This document shows positions 1 through 7,739 of a DNA stretch of 64,000 nt, piece after piece (the stretch's first letter is position 1; every line of letters starts with the position of its first letter). The notes beneath the pieces are model-generated. The model did not search any database and was not told the DNA's origin. It saw only the letters and a list, made by a program, of their open reading frames with translations. This DNA comes from Chitinispirillaceae bacterium (GTDB lineage Bacteria; Fibrobacterota; Chitinivibrionia; Chitinivibrionales; Chitinispirillaceae). Location: NCBI GenBank assembly GCA_016929595.1, contig JAFGIN010000151.1, positions 1 to 64,000 on the forward strand, written 5' to 3'. Both the position numbers and the translations under genes were made by a program.

Positions 1-5
1 TGACG

Positions 6-25
6 AATCCCGACACATCGGGATT
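6..25. repeat. Perfect 8-bp-stem hairpin at left edge
   Basis: AATCCCGA at 6-13 and TCGGGATT at 18-25 are exact reverse complements around a 4-base loop. No T-run follows on the plus strand, so it is not a textbook terminator. It may be the tail of a feature lying left of the window. Similar CCCGA/TCGGG sequence recurs in the hairpin of the structured element at 51-160. Confidence 0.5.
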
Positions 26-50
26 TGATTAATAGATTTATAATTGTACC

Positions 51-160
51 AATAGCTGCCTTATAAGTGCCTGAGTCCCGAATGAATCCCGATATTTTCA
101 TTCGGGATCGGGATTCTTAGGGGGAACGGGGCTGTAAAGCCCCTGACCTACCCGGTTAGG
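51..160 (+). ncRNA. Structured element, copy 1 (partner at 2834-2925)
   Basis: This stretch aligns with 2834-2925. Both copies begin AATAGCTGCC, carry a GAGTCC...GGGATTC hairpin, then a GGGGGAA strand, a second short hairpin and TGAYCTACCCGGT. Here the first hairpin is lengthened by a CCCGAATGAA/TTCATTCGGG stem, and the second is GGGGCT-GTAA-AGCCCC. The other copy has AGGCT-AAAA-AGCCT, so the paired bases change together and the fold is kept. The copy ends about 78 bp before the RhuM-like start. It could be a structured RNA leader, a recombination site or a mobile repeat. I do not recognise the family. Confidence 0.5.
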
Positions 161-237
161 CAATATCACGCCAAAATAGAGGAAGATAAAATGAAGAATA
201 GAGATAAAATAAAAAAGAGCTCTGTGGAGATAACTCA

Positions 238-1264
238 ATGAACCAATCTGAAATCATTCTCTACAGAACCGAAGACGGTGCAGTTAAAATAGACACTATC
301 TTCCAAAACGAAACCATCTGGCTGACACAGAGCTCTATGGCAGAGCTTTTCGGTGTAAATGTTCCAGCCATATCCAAGCACCTGAAAAATATTTTTGAAG
401 AAGGGGAATTGCAAAAAGAAGCAACTCTTTCCAAAATGGAAACAGTTCAAAATGAAGGTGGACGGCAGATTACTCGCAACAAGGAATCTTACAACCTTGA
501 TGCCATTATTGCTGTAGGCTACCGGGTAAACTCCAAACGCGCTACTCAATTCCGCATCTGGGGGCGACCAATATCCTGAAAGAATATATCATCAAAGGCT
601 TTGCCATGGATGATGACCGCTTAAAAAGTGTCGACAAATGGGACTATTTTGATGAGTGGCTTGAACGAATTAGGGATATTCGTGCCTCTGAGAAGCGTTT
701 CTACCAAAAAATCAGAGATATTTACTCCACCGCTATTGATTACGATAAAACTTCCGAAGCGGCTCAGCTATTCTTTAAAAAAGTGCAGAATAAAATGCTC
801 TGGGCTACTACAGGTAAAACCGCCGCAGAACTCATTGAATCCCGTAGTAACCCCGACAAGCCAAATATGGGACTTACCGCATGGCGTGGTTCCATTGTTC
901 GCAAATACGATATTTCTATTGCCAAGAATTACCTGAAAGAAGAAGAGAAAAAAGATTTAAATGAGATTGTCACTATGTATCTCGATTATGCTGAAAGACA
1001 GGCTCGCAAAAGAAAAACCGTGTGACCATGGTAGAGTGGTCTGATAAACTTGACGCCTTTCTGAAGCAAAATGAAGAAAAGCTTCTCACGCATGCAGGTA
1101 CCGTGAAGGCTGAAGTAGCTAAAAAGATTGCAGAAGAGCGCTATGAAGAATTTGATAAAAAAAGGAAAATAGCAGAAGCAGAAAGAGCGGATGAAGAAGA
1201 TTTGAAGGAATTGGTAGAAATGGAAAAAAGGCTGCTCAATAATAAAGACGATAAGGGTAGATGA
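238..1264 (+). pseudogene. RhuM-family protein, broken by two frameshifts
   Basis: Three consecutive reading frames together encode one RhuM/virulence-associated protein of about 340 residues. Segment 1 starts at ATG 238 behind GGAG and has the N-terminal DNA-binding part (NETIWLTQSSMAELF). It loses frame in a GGGGG run at 560-564, where two extra bases would explain the shift after TQFRIW. Segment 2 (from about 563 to 1025) holds the central RhuM region with YFDEWLERIRDIRASEKRFYQK. Segment 3 begins at GTG 1022, overlapping the stop of segment 2 by four bases, and holds the LDAFL...NEEKLL tail. RhuM proteins are known from pathogenicity islands and accessory DNA, and their biochemistry is unclear. 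Sequence conservation outside the breaks suggests recent inactivation. Confidence 0.8.
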
Positions 1265-1288
1265 TGTTAATGATTAGAAAAAGAAACC

Positions 1289-1317
1289 GCCTCCGCACAT
1301 CCTGTGCTCCGGCGGTG
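1289..1317. repeat. Imperfect G+C-rich inverted repeat
   Basis: CCGCC...GCACA and TGTGC...GGCGG form an imperfect hairpin with mismatched TCC/TCC bases near the stem middle. It lies just after the RhuM remnant and just before the attC-like repeat, and is far richer in G+C than its surroundings. Such hairpins are common in cassette-type accessory DNA. Confidence 0.3.
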
Positions 1318-1364
1318 GGGCGCGGGGATTTTAAGAAATTGGAACACGAAGAAGGCGCGGTACA

Positions 1365-1460
1365 GCCTATAACAGCGTCTATATGGTTCCGCTTCGCTTC
1401 ACCCAAATTTTTGCTTTACTGCGTTCCGCAAAATCTTCATATACTCGCGGAACGTTATAG
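1365..1460 (+). repeat. Integron attC-like inverted repeat
   Basis: The outer arms CTATAAC (1367-1373) and GTTATAG (1454-1460) are exact reverse complements. The inner arms GTTCCGC (1386-1392) and GCGGAAC (1447-1453) are also exact. The left side carries about 12 unpaired bases between its arms, while the right arms are contiguous. This R''-L''...L'-R' geometry, with AAC/GTT at the arm tips and a length near 95 bp, is that of integron attC sites. The arms deviate from the RYYYAAC/GTTRRRY consensus and no integrase gene is in the window. The next gene, a small two-gene module, starts 111 bp further on, as a cassette would. Confidence 0.4.
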
Positions 1461-1570
1461 TCAATTGGATTTTAAACCAGGCATTTTTATCGCACATCGT
1501 GTGCGTTATATGATATATTTAAAATAGTTATACTCGCCATTGTATCTAACTAATTGAAATATAAGGTATT

Positions 1571-1756
1571 ATGATTAGAAGTATTCAAGTTTTTAAATCA
1601 TTTAAATCTCACGAACAAGATGAAAGAAATCGTCGCCGTTCTATGACTCCTGAAAATCGTCTCAATGAGGTCGAATTGCTTAGAATTGAAGGCGGAAAGT
1701 TTTTATATGAATACCCAACAAGACTTCGAAGAGTTATTAAAATTACTCGAAAATAA
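1571..1756 (+). CDS. Small basic protein, antitoxin-like partner of the nucleotidyltransferase
   Basis: A 61-residue protein starts at ATG 1571, four bases after an AAGG ribosome site. It is rich in Arg and Lys, with a FKSFKSHEQDERNRRRSMTP segment and a C-terminal YPTRLRRVIKI stretch. Small proteins of this kind are often found directly upstream of AbiEii/DUF6036-type nucleotidyltransferases, which is the arrangement here. The coding region overlaps the next gene by 50 bp in another frame, so the two are probably translationally coupled. I infer an antitoxin or specificity subunit. No DNA-binding fold can be named from sequence alone. Confidence 0.6.
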   Translation: MIRSIQVFKSFKSHEQDERNRRRSMTPENRLNEVELLRIEGGKFLYEYPTRLRRVIKITRK

Positions 1757-2150
1757 TTCTGTACGATATATGATTGTCGGTGGTTATGCTGTTGCATTCC
1801 ATGGTTTTCCTAGACTTACTAAAGATATCGATTTTTATTTTGATAGCTCAAATGATAATGTCAAGAACATTATTATTAGTTTAGTTGGATTTGGTTTTCC
1901 AGAAAAAGATCTGAACTTTGATATGTTTACTTCTGAAGGAAATATAATAACATTTGGGATCGAGCCAGTAAGAGTTGATTTTTTAAATCAAATATCTGGT
2001 GTTGATTTTGAGGATGCCTGGAATAATAAAGTTCGTGGAAAATACGGAAATGTTGAAGTAAATTTTATTGGGCGGACACAACTTATTAAAAATAAAACGT
2101 CAACAGATCGTCCTAAAGACAAAATAGATGCAGAAGAATTATTACAATAG
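1707..2150 (+). CDS. Nucleotidyltransferase, AbiEii/DUF6036-like (toxin-like)
   Basis: This is a 147-residue protein if started at ATG 1707, which has a GGCGGAAAG ribosome site at 1691-1699. The longer frame from 1665 lacks one. Residues 21-43 carry the polymerase-beta nucleotidyltransferase signature: a GG pair (25-26), then FHGFPRLTKDIDFYF with acidic D40 and D42 as likely metal ligands. The family is small and includes toxins and abortive-infection proteins that transfer NMP to RNA or protein targets. It overlaps its upstream partner and sits between an attC-like site and a large inverted repeat. I infer a two-gene toxin-antitoxin or phage-defence cassette, and the substrate is unknown. 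Confidence 0.7.
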   Translation: MNTQQDFEELLKLLENNSVRYMIVGGYAVAFHGFPRLTKDIDFYFDSSNDNVKNIIISLVGFGFPEKDLNFDMFTSEGNIITFGIEPVRVDFLNQISGVDFEDAWNNKVRGKYGNVEVNFIGRTQLIKNKTSTDRPKDKIDAEELLQ

Positions 2151-2183
2151 GTAGCGCAAACGTCCTGTTTGCGGTTATTGTAA
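2142..2183. repeat. Compound inverted repeat at the end of the nucleotidyltransferase gene
   Basis: TTACAATA (2142-2149) pairs with TATTGTAA (2176-2183), and inside it CGCAAAC (2155-2161) pairs with GTTTGCG (2167-2173). The first arm includes the stop codon. There is no T-run on either side. It could be a terminator-like or mRNA-protective hairpin, or a second cassette-end site. Confidence 0.45.
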
Positions 2184-2200
2184 TCGCCTGGTTTAATATC

Positions 2201-2410
2201 CTACAGCCTATCGAGTATTCCGAACTTTATCGGCTGGGCGCATCTGACTCCCATTTCATAGGCATTCTGTATTATTTCAAATTCTGTTCTTCTATTTCCT
2301 TCTTGCTTTTTACTGCTAATACGAAGCAGAAAGGGGCCTTCTTCCGAAGAAAGCTTGTACTTTTTATCCGACGAAAAGCCAGCTTTAATTTCATCATATC
2401 TACACGCATT
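2201..2410 (-). pseudogene. Fragment of an aminoglycoside/choline phosphotransferase-like gene
   Basis: The minus strand reads about 69 codons between an in-frame TGA (2411-2413) and a TAG (2201-2203) with no usable start. The peptide contains GFSSDKKYKL, then FLLRIS, then EFEIIQNAYEMGVRCAQPI. This matches the N-terminal lobe of APH-family kinases, where a G(W/F)SSDKKY-like loop precedes the strand with the ATP-binding region and a KPIEFG-like stretch follows. The catalytic HGD and DxD parts of the C-terminal lobe are missing. I read it as a dead remnant. Confidence 0.65.
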
Positions 2411-2669
2411 TCAAGCTTTCAAAACCTAAGTGGAAAATCTGAAGAATCGGCGGGAAAAATCAAGAGAGAAATATGGTAGGTCGAGAATTTACATCTTACA
2501 ACAAAAAAATTGTGCTCCGCTGACGCTCCGGGCTGCGTCACATTGCCACCTGGACTATGGGAAGAGGGTTTATAGGCGGCAACGTCACCATTTTTCGCCC
2601 ATTGAACGTATCGGCAATGGATTTATACGACATAGCCAAATACACCCACATCGTGTGGGGAGAAAAGAA

Positions 2670-2810
2670 TTACTTGTCTAAAGACAGCTTAATGTCAAGA
2701 CGACAATTAACAGCTTCTGCATATTTTCTAAGTGTAAAAATTGATGGAGAATGATTACCCGTGATTAATGAACGTTTCATTATAATGCTTGCATTGGCAG
2801 ATAGAACCAT
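2670..2810 (-). pseudogene. C-terminal fragment of an XRE/HigA-type antitoxin
   Basis: On the minus strand 46 codons from ATG 2810 to TAA 2670 end with GNHSPSIFTLRKYAEAVNCR and then LDIKL. This is the hallmark C-terminal end of XRE-family antitoxins, the last helices of the helix-turn-helix and the tail. The N-terminal helices are absent or too changed to recognise, and an in-frame stop lies just upstream. It sits beside copy 2 of the structured element. The whole 1-2.9 kb stretch therefore holds several dead or dying accessory genes. Confidence 0.55.
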
Positions 2811-2833
2811 TTGATGAATTTTTTATGGTAAAT

Positions 2834-2925
2834 AATAGCTGCCGTGCAAGTTGCAGAGTCCTGATTAAAATTGGGATTCTCAGGGGGAAAGAGGCTAAAA
2901 AGCCTTTGATCTACCCGGTCCCAGG
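2834..2925 (+). ncRNA. Structured element, copy 2 (partner at 51-160)
   Basis: Second copy of the element at 51-160, without the extended first hairpin. It has AATAGCTGCC, a GAGTCC...GGGATTC hairpin, GGGGGAAAG, an AGGCT-AAAA-AGCCT hairpin and TGATCTACCCGGT. Conserved blocks lie mostly outside the stems or in matched stem positions. It ends 27 bp before the CPBP protease start, so it would lie in that gene's 5' leader if the promoter is upstream. A cis-regulatory RNA or an insertion-site repeat are both possible. Confidence 0.5.
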
Positions 2926-2952
2926 TAAATATAAAAACAGAAAGGCAAAAAT

Positions 2953-3864
2953 ATGAAAACAAAAAACAAAACAACACTATTTTTAATTCTCACATTTGTA
3001 ATCAGTTACTCCTTAGCAGGAATTTACAAATTATCCGGAGGGAACTATTCTGACAGAATCGGTTTTACAATAATTGGTGCAGCTTATATGTTTATACCGA
3101 TGATTTCTGCAATCATTGTTAAAAAGTTTGTCTACAATGAAAAGATAGGCGAATTATTAATTTCATTTAAAATTAACAGATGGTTTTTTATAGCCTGGGG
3201 ACTGATGCCTGTACTAGCTTTCAGTACATTTGGAATCAGCCTTTTGCTTCCGGATGTAATTTACAGTCCAGATATGTCCGGAATGTTTGATCGATTTGAA
3301 TCTATGATGACACCAGAACAATTTGAACAAATGAAGAATTCAGTTAAAACACTTCCTTTTGACCCAATCTGGATTACGTTACTACAGGGATTATTTGCAG
3401 GGGTTACTATCAATGCTATTGCTGGATTTGGCGAAGAGCTTGGTTGGAGAGGATTTCTGTTAATAGAATTTAAAGAAATGAGTTTTTTCAAAGCGAGTAT
3501 TATCATTGGTTTTATTTGGGGTATTTGGCATGCGCCACTGATATTAATGGGACATAATTACCCACAGCATCCACAGACAGGAGTAATAATGATGATTCTC
3601 TGGTGTATTTTATTAACCCCTTTATTTATTTATATTACACTCAAATCGAAATCGGTTATTGCAGCCGCAATTTTACATGGAACATTAAATGCGACAGCCG
3701 GATTAGCTATAATGAAAATTGAAGGGGGTAATGACTTAACTACTGGTGTGACCGGTTTGGCTGGATTTTTAACATTATTTATTTTCCTGACAGGTATATT
3801 TATTTTTGATTATTTTATAACTAAAGATAAAATATTTATTAACAAAATCAGTAACTATCTGTAA
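2953..3864 (+). CDS. CPBP-family intramembrane glutamic protease
   Basis: A 303-residue polytopic membrane protein with an AAAGG ribosome site upstream. It carries the three motifs of the CPBP (Abi/CAAX-like) family: EELGWRG with E161, E162 and R166; an FIWGIWHAP segment with H193; and LHGTLN with H242 and N246. These residues form the active site inside the membrane. Relatives include Rce1-type CAAX proteases and bacterial bacteriocin-immunity proteins. Bacterial members have diverse roles, including processing of peptides and sigma regulators, so the substrate cannot be named. It is the only clearly intact larger gene of the left accessory region. It has no operon partner, so it may be self-standing and controlled by the upstream structured element. 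Confidence 0.85.
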   Translation: MKTKNKTTLFLILTFVISYSLAGIYKLSGGNYSDRIGFTIIGAAYMFIPMISAIIVKKFVYNEKIGELLISFKINRWFFIAWGLMPVLAFSTFGISLLLPDVIYSPDMSGMFDRFESMMTPEQFEQMKNSVKTLPFDPIWITLLQGLFAGVTINAIAGFGEELGWRGFLLIEFKEMSFFKASIIIGFIWGIWHAPLILMGHNYPQHPQTGVIMMILWCILLTPLFIYITLKSKSVIAAAILHGTLNATAGLAIMKIEGGNDLTTGVTGLAGFLTLFIFLTGIFIFDYFITKDKIFINKISNYL

Positions 3865-4052
3865 CTCAACTAATCTGAATATCCATGTATACTCAATGAA
3901 AAACGACGCGCAGAGGATAACCGATCTTCCTGCTGAGCGTCATTCAGTTCGTAACCTGTCGTATCGTTGCGCAATCGTTGCAAAACCAAATCCTTTTCAC
4001 CCATCCCGGCAGTTACATTACTCCACTGGACTCCAGAAATGCAACCGGAATG

Positions 4053-5312
4053 TTAGCGTGCCGTCACAACAAGCGAATTATGGCACACGCCAAAGGCACT
4101 TTCAAGTCTGCAGATGTACTGACCCGGTGAGAGGACCGATGCATCAAACCACCTGGTATGCTGACCAGCTTTAAGCGCGCCACTGAAAATTGTCCTGACC
4201 CGCCTGCCCTGCATATCGCATAGAGATACCACCACACGGGATTGATCCTGTGGCAGGGTAAAGCCGATACCGACCTGGTGGTTGGAAAAAATCTGTTGCA
4301 GGGCATAGCCCCTCGCGTTCTGTGAATTAGCCTTATGTGGTAGTGATGAAGTAACCAAACCACTGATCGGTGTGCTGATGGTTGTCCCGTGTTGACCAAC
4401 CAACACCGCAATCTCATCACTGAGGGTCGCACTGTAAAACACTTCACCATCTGCGACTTTACTGAGATCCTCAACTTTCCACACGGTGCCATCCGTACTG
4501 GTATACAAATATCTGCATACCGCTGCCACATTATCACCAAAAGCGATGATATCCTGAATCGGGTCACTGTAAATATCTTTGATCATAGGTGTTGTACGCC
4601 GTGTCCAGGTGACTGCATCAGGAGAGGTGATTAAATAAGCATCCATCTCCCCACCGCCGGCATAGTAGAGGCCATCGACAAAAGCCACACAAAAGAGCGC
4701 TTGGGTGGCAGGAGTTGTCTGAACAGTCCAGTCGACGCCATCGGATGAAGTCATGACCACACCATTATTGCCAACGGCAACAAACCGTCCGTCACCCCAA
4801 ACAACATCATAAAGTCTGTCTGATGAAGTGGTTACGGGACTGGTCTTTGCTGTCCAGCTTGTCGCATCGGACGAAGTGTAAATACGGTGCCCCCCTGAAG
4901 TGCCTCCCTCCCACCCTACCGCTACATAGCCGCCATCACCTGCAGCAACCGACTCGAAATAGATGTCCGTATTGCCTATGGATGAAGATCGGTCAGTCCA
5001 TTCAGAACCATTGGACGAAGTGAAGATAATACCACTACTTCCCACCGCCACAAAGAGAGTGCTATCCCAGATGATTTCTTCGAATGAGGCGAACGAATTG
5101 GGGCTGATAGGACTTTCGGTCCATTGGATTCCATCAGTTGATCTGAAAGCCGCACCGAAATTACCCGCTGCGATAAACAGACCATTACCATAAACGACCG
5201 AATTGAGAGTCTCGGTCTCCCAGGCTGTTCCCTGCACCCGGACAGTCCACGCCAGTGCCATGATGTTGACTGAAAACAAAAAAACGAACACCCCAGCCAG
5301 AATTTTATTCAT
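4053..5312 (-). CDS. Secreted BNR-like propeller protein with FlgD/Por-like sorting domain
   Basis: A 419-residue protein with a strong GAGGAGG ribosome site and an N-terminal signal peptide (about residues 1-20, MNKILAGVFVFLFSVNIMAL). It then has about seven repeats of 40-50 residues of the form GDGxFVAVGxxGxxxxSxDGxxWT. These are Asp-box-like blades as in sialidase/sortilin-type beta-propellers. The last ~80 residues (FTLPQDQSRVVVSLCDMQGR, then LKAGQHTRWF and SPGQYIC) match the FlgD Ig-like/type A sorting domain seen on secreted proteins of Fibrobacterota and Bacteroidota. It is probably exported and attached to or released from the outer surface. Ligand unknown. The gene is visibly richer in G+C than its neighbours, hinting at separate origin. 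Confidence 0.8.
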   Translation of the reverse strand: MNKILAGVFVFLFSVNIMALAWTVRVQGTAWETETLNSVVYGNGLFIAAGNFGAAFRSTDGIQWTESPISPNSFASFEEIIWDSTLFVAVGSSGIIFTSSNGSEWTDRSSSIGNTDIYFESVAAGDGGYVAVGWEGGTSGGHRIYTSSDATSWTAKTSPVTTSSDRLYDVVWGDGRFVAVGNNGVVMTSSDGVDWTVQTTPATQALFCVAFVDGLYYAGGGEMDAYLITSPDAVTWTRRTTPMIKDIYSDPIQDIIAFGDNVAAVCRYLYTSTDGTVWKVEDLSKVADGEVFYSATLSDEIAVLVGQHGTTISTPISGLVTSSLPHKANSQNARGYALQQIFSNHQVGIGFTLPQDQSRVVVSLCDMQGRRVRTIFSGALKAGQHTRWFDASVLSPGQYICRLESAFGVCHNSLVVTAR

Positions 5313-5691
5313 TCTGCCTCCTCAGATTTAAAATATTTTTTTTAGGTTTTTCTAAAAAGTATGCCAGAGATTCCGGTTTGAGTCAACCATAAAAATTGGA
5401 AACCCACATTTTTTTACGAAATGTTAAAACCCAATCAATGGGATATGAATCGTTCTTCTGGTAGAAAACAATCTTTAAAACGGAAGGACACCCCACCAAA
5501 AATGACTGGTAAGGACAACTATTCTGATGCGACTAGTAATGATGAGTGTAGTAATCACATCATTGACATAAGGTTATATTACATTCTTAGTATATAAACA
5601 GGCAAAGTCCGGACGGTTCGGTAAAAACTGCGACCTGTAATTTTTGCTGAATTACACAAAAACTATAGGTAAACGCAGCATTCAAATAGAT
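5313..5691. other. Intergenic stretch with no gene found
   Basis: 379 bp between the propeller gene start and the end of glnS. It must hold the propeller gene promoter and any glnS terminator. I saw no coding stretch, strong hairpin with a T-run, tRNA or recognisable remnant. Confidence 0.5.
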
Positions 5692-7413
5692 TCAGGCACC
5701 TGATTTCTTTACAATCTTCGCCCATTCATCTTTCAGTGACACCGTCCTGTTGAACACGGTTTTCTCATCTGTAGATTCCTTATCCACACAGAAATAACCG
5801 ATTCTTTCGAACTGGAATTTATCCTCAGGGGTAACATGTGCCAGAGATGGTTCCCCTTTGCAATTAAGTAAAACCTTCAAAGAATCGGTATTAAGATCTT
5901 TGAGGTAATCACCATCAGTTCCGGCCCCTGGCGCTTCACTATTGAACAGTTTATCATACTGTCGCACTTCGAGATCAAGAGCATGCTGTGCAGAAACCCA
6001 GTGAATCGTTGCTTTTGGTGACCGTCCATCAGGAGCGGCTCCTCCCTTTGTCTGCGGGTCGTAGGTACAACGTAATTCAACAACCTCACCAGCGTCATTT
6101 TTGACCACATCTGTACAAGTTATAAAATAGCCATACCGCAGCCGTACTTCACGTCCCGGGCTGAGTCTGAAAAATTTCTTTGGCGGCACTTCCATGAAGT
6201 CATTTTTTTCAATATAAAGTACTCCGGAGAATGGTACCTGACGAGTCCCCATCGAAGCATCTTCGGGATTATTGATAGCATCAATCATTTCAACCATCCC
6301 CTCGGGGTAGTTCTTGATAACCACTTTCAGAGGATTAATAACCGCCATCACCCGTTTTGCCTTTTTGTTGAGATCCTCGCGGAGACAATGTTCAAGAAGT
6401 GCATAATCTACCGTGCTGTCACGTTTTGCAACGCCGATACGTTCACAGAAGTTCCGTATCGACTCTGGTGTAAACCCTCTTCTCCGCAAACCAGAAAGTG
6501 TCGGCATTCTCGGATCATCCCATCCTGCGACATAATTTTTATCAACAAGTTCCTTGAGTTTCCGTTTACTCATCACAGTAAAGGTGAGGTTAAGACGTGC
6601 AAATTCGATCTGCTGCGGATGGTGGACAGAAAGCTGATCCAGGAACCAGTCATACAGCGGACGATGATCCTCAAACTCAAGTGAACAGAGCGAATGGGTA
6701 ACCCCTTCGATTGAATCCTCAAGGCCATGTGCCCAGTCGTACATCGGATAGATTTTCCAGCGCCTTCCCTGGCGATGATGCTCTGCTTTAAGAATACGGT
6801 ACATGACAGGATCACGAAGGTTGATATTTGGACTTGCCATATCGATTCTGGCCCGCAGCACCCGTGAACCATCCTCGAAATCACCATTTGCCATCTTCTC
6901 GAATAATGCAAGGTTTTCTTCAACGCTGCGGTTGCGACATGGACTATCCTTTCCTGGCTCAGTCAGAGTTCCGCGGTATTTACGGATCTCATCAGCGGTC
7001 AGATCATCGACGTATGCTTTCCCCTGTTTTATCAGCTCGATCGCCCACATATGTATCTTTTCGAAATAGTCAGATGCATAGTAACAATGTTTACCCCAGT
7101 CAAAGCCCAGCCAGCGTACATCGCGTTGAATCGAATCGATATATTCCTGATCCTCTTTTGCCGGATTTGTGTCATCATACCGTAAATGACACTCGCCGCC
7201 AAACTCCTGAGCACTACCAAAGTCGATACAAATAGCTTTCGCATGTCCTATGTGAAGATACCCGTTTGGTTCCGGTGGAAAACGGGTGACCACTTTCCCA
7301 CCCCATCTTCCGCTTTTCATATCCTCTTTGATTATTTCCCGGATAAAATTTGCAACAGGTACAGTAGCTTCACCCTTGCTATTTTCATCAGTCCGATTTT
7401 CGTCTTTTCCCAT
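5692..7413 (-). CDS. glnS: Glutaminyl-tRNA synthetase
   Basis: 573 residues, about the usual length for GlnS. Class I synthetase signatures are present: [16 protein letters not shown] with HIGH at 54-57, and TVMSKRKL for the KMSKS loop. The YDDTNPAKE and [14 protein letters not shown] segments mark the glutamine enzyme rather than GluRS. It charges tRNA-Gln directly. Bacteria with GlnS need a GluRS that does not mischarge tRNA-Gln, and gltX lies just upstream in the same operon. The start has a TGGAG ribosome site. The gene follows the Dabb protein by 26 bp. Confidence 0.95.
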   Translation of the reverse strand: MGKDENRTDENSKGEATVPVANFIREIIKEDMKSGRWGGKVVTRFPPEPNGYLHIGHAKAICIDFGSAQEFGGECHLRYDDTNPAKEDQEYIDSIQRDVRWLGFDWGKHCYYASDYFEKIHMWAIELIKQGKAYVDDLTADEIRKYRGTLTEPGKDSPCRNRSVEENLALFEKMANGDFEDGSRVLRARIDMASPNINLRDPVMYRILKAEHHRQGRRWKIYPMYDWAHGLEDSIEGVTHSLCSLEFEDHRPLYDWFLDQLSVHHPQQIEFARLNLTFTVMSKRKLKELVDKNYVAGWDDPRMPTLSGLRRRGFTPESIRNFCERIGVAKRDSTVDYALLEHCLREDLNKKAKRVMAVINPLKVVIKNYPEGMVEMIDAINNPEDASMGTRQVPFSGVLYIEKNDFMEVPPKKFFRLSPGREVRLRYGYFITCTDVVKNDAGEVVELRCTYDPQTKGGAAPDGRSPKATIHWVSAQHALDLEVRQYDKLFNSEAPGAGTDGDYLKDLNTDSLKVLLNCKGEPSLAHVTPEDKFQFERIGYFCVDKESTDEKTVFNRTVSLKDEWAKIVKKSGA

Positions 7414-7439
7414 ATATAAACTCCAGTATATTTATTTTT

Positions 7440-7739
7440 TCAAATTTCGTAGTCGACAACATGCCGTTCTGCAACAAGTTTGCCTATTTGCGCAGCGACA
7501 TCTTTGTGAATCGGATGATCACCATACTCTTTGAGATCATTTACAGAGTTAAATGTTGAATAGAGTACCACATCATATGCGGCTGCAGTGCGATTACTAT
7601 CCAGGCCTGTTTCAAATTTGACAATCTGAGGAACTTTTCCCTGAAGAGTATCCAGCAGCTCCTTTATTTTTGCTGCGTTTGCATTCTGCTCAGCCAGATC
7701 ATTTCCAATACATTTCCACATTACAATATGAACAATCAT
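7440..7739 (-). CDS. Dabb (stress-responsive A/B barrel) domain protein
   Basis: 99 residues covering a single Dabb ferredoxin-like domain. It opens MIVHIVMWK, with conserved GLDSNRTAAAYDVVLYSTF in the middle and HPIHKDVA near the end. Dabb proteins form dimeric alpha/beta barrels. Members range from stress proteins to polyketide cyclases, so the reaction is not predictable. The start overlaps the gltX stop by four bases (ATGA) and glnS follows 26 bp on, so the three are co-transcribed. A Dabb gene between two tRNA synthetases has no obvious functional reason. Confidence 0.8.
   Translation of the reverse strand: MIVHIVMWKCIGNDLAEQNANAAKIKELLDTLQGKVPQIVKFETGLDSNRTAAAYDVVLYSTFNSVNDLKEYGDHPIHKDVAAQIGKLVAERHVVDYEI

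Noticed and set aside
51-160. c-di-GMP, TPP, fluoride or guanidine riboswitch
   Set aside because: Some short strings are similar (ACCCGG, AAAGCC), but the conserved cores of these classes could not be matched in order in both copies.
51-160. Integron attC reading of the structured element (GTTAGGC at its end)
   Set aside because: Copy 2 lacks the GTTRRRY core and neither copy has a matching RYYYAAC arm.
1261-1527. 88-codon open frame after the RhuM remnant
   Set aside because: It runs straight through two inverted repeats, has no ribosome site and its translation resembles no protein; the DNA signal is palindromic rather than coding.
2430-2754. Plus-strand open frames
   Set aside because: No family resemblance, and the opposite strand of the right part carries a recognisable XRE antitoxin tail.
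3870-4004. 44-codon minus-strand frame after the propeller gene
   Set aside because: ATG present but no clear ribosome site, no family, and too short to support.
4064-4567. Second minus-strand frame inside the propeller gene
   Set aside because: A shadow frame made by the repeated, G+C-richer coding sequence of the real gene.
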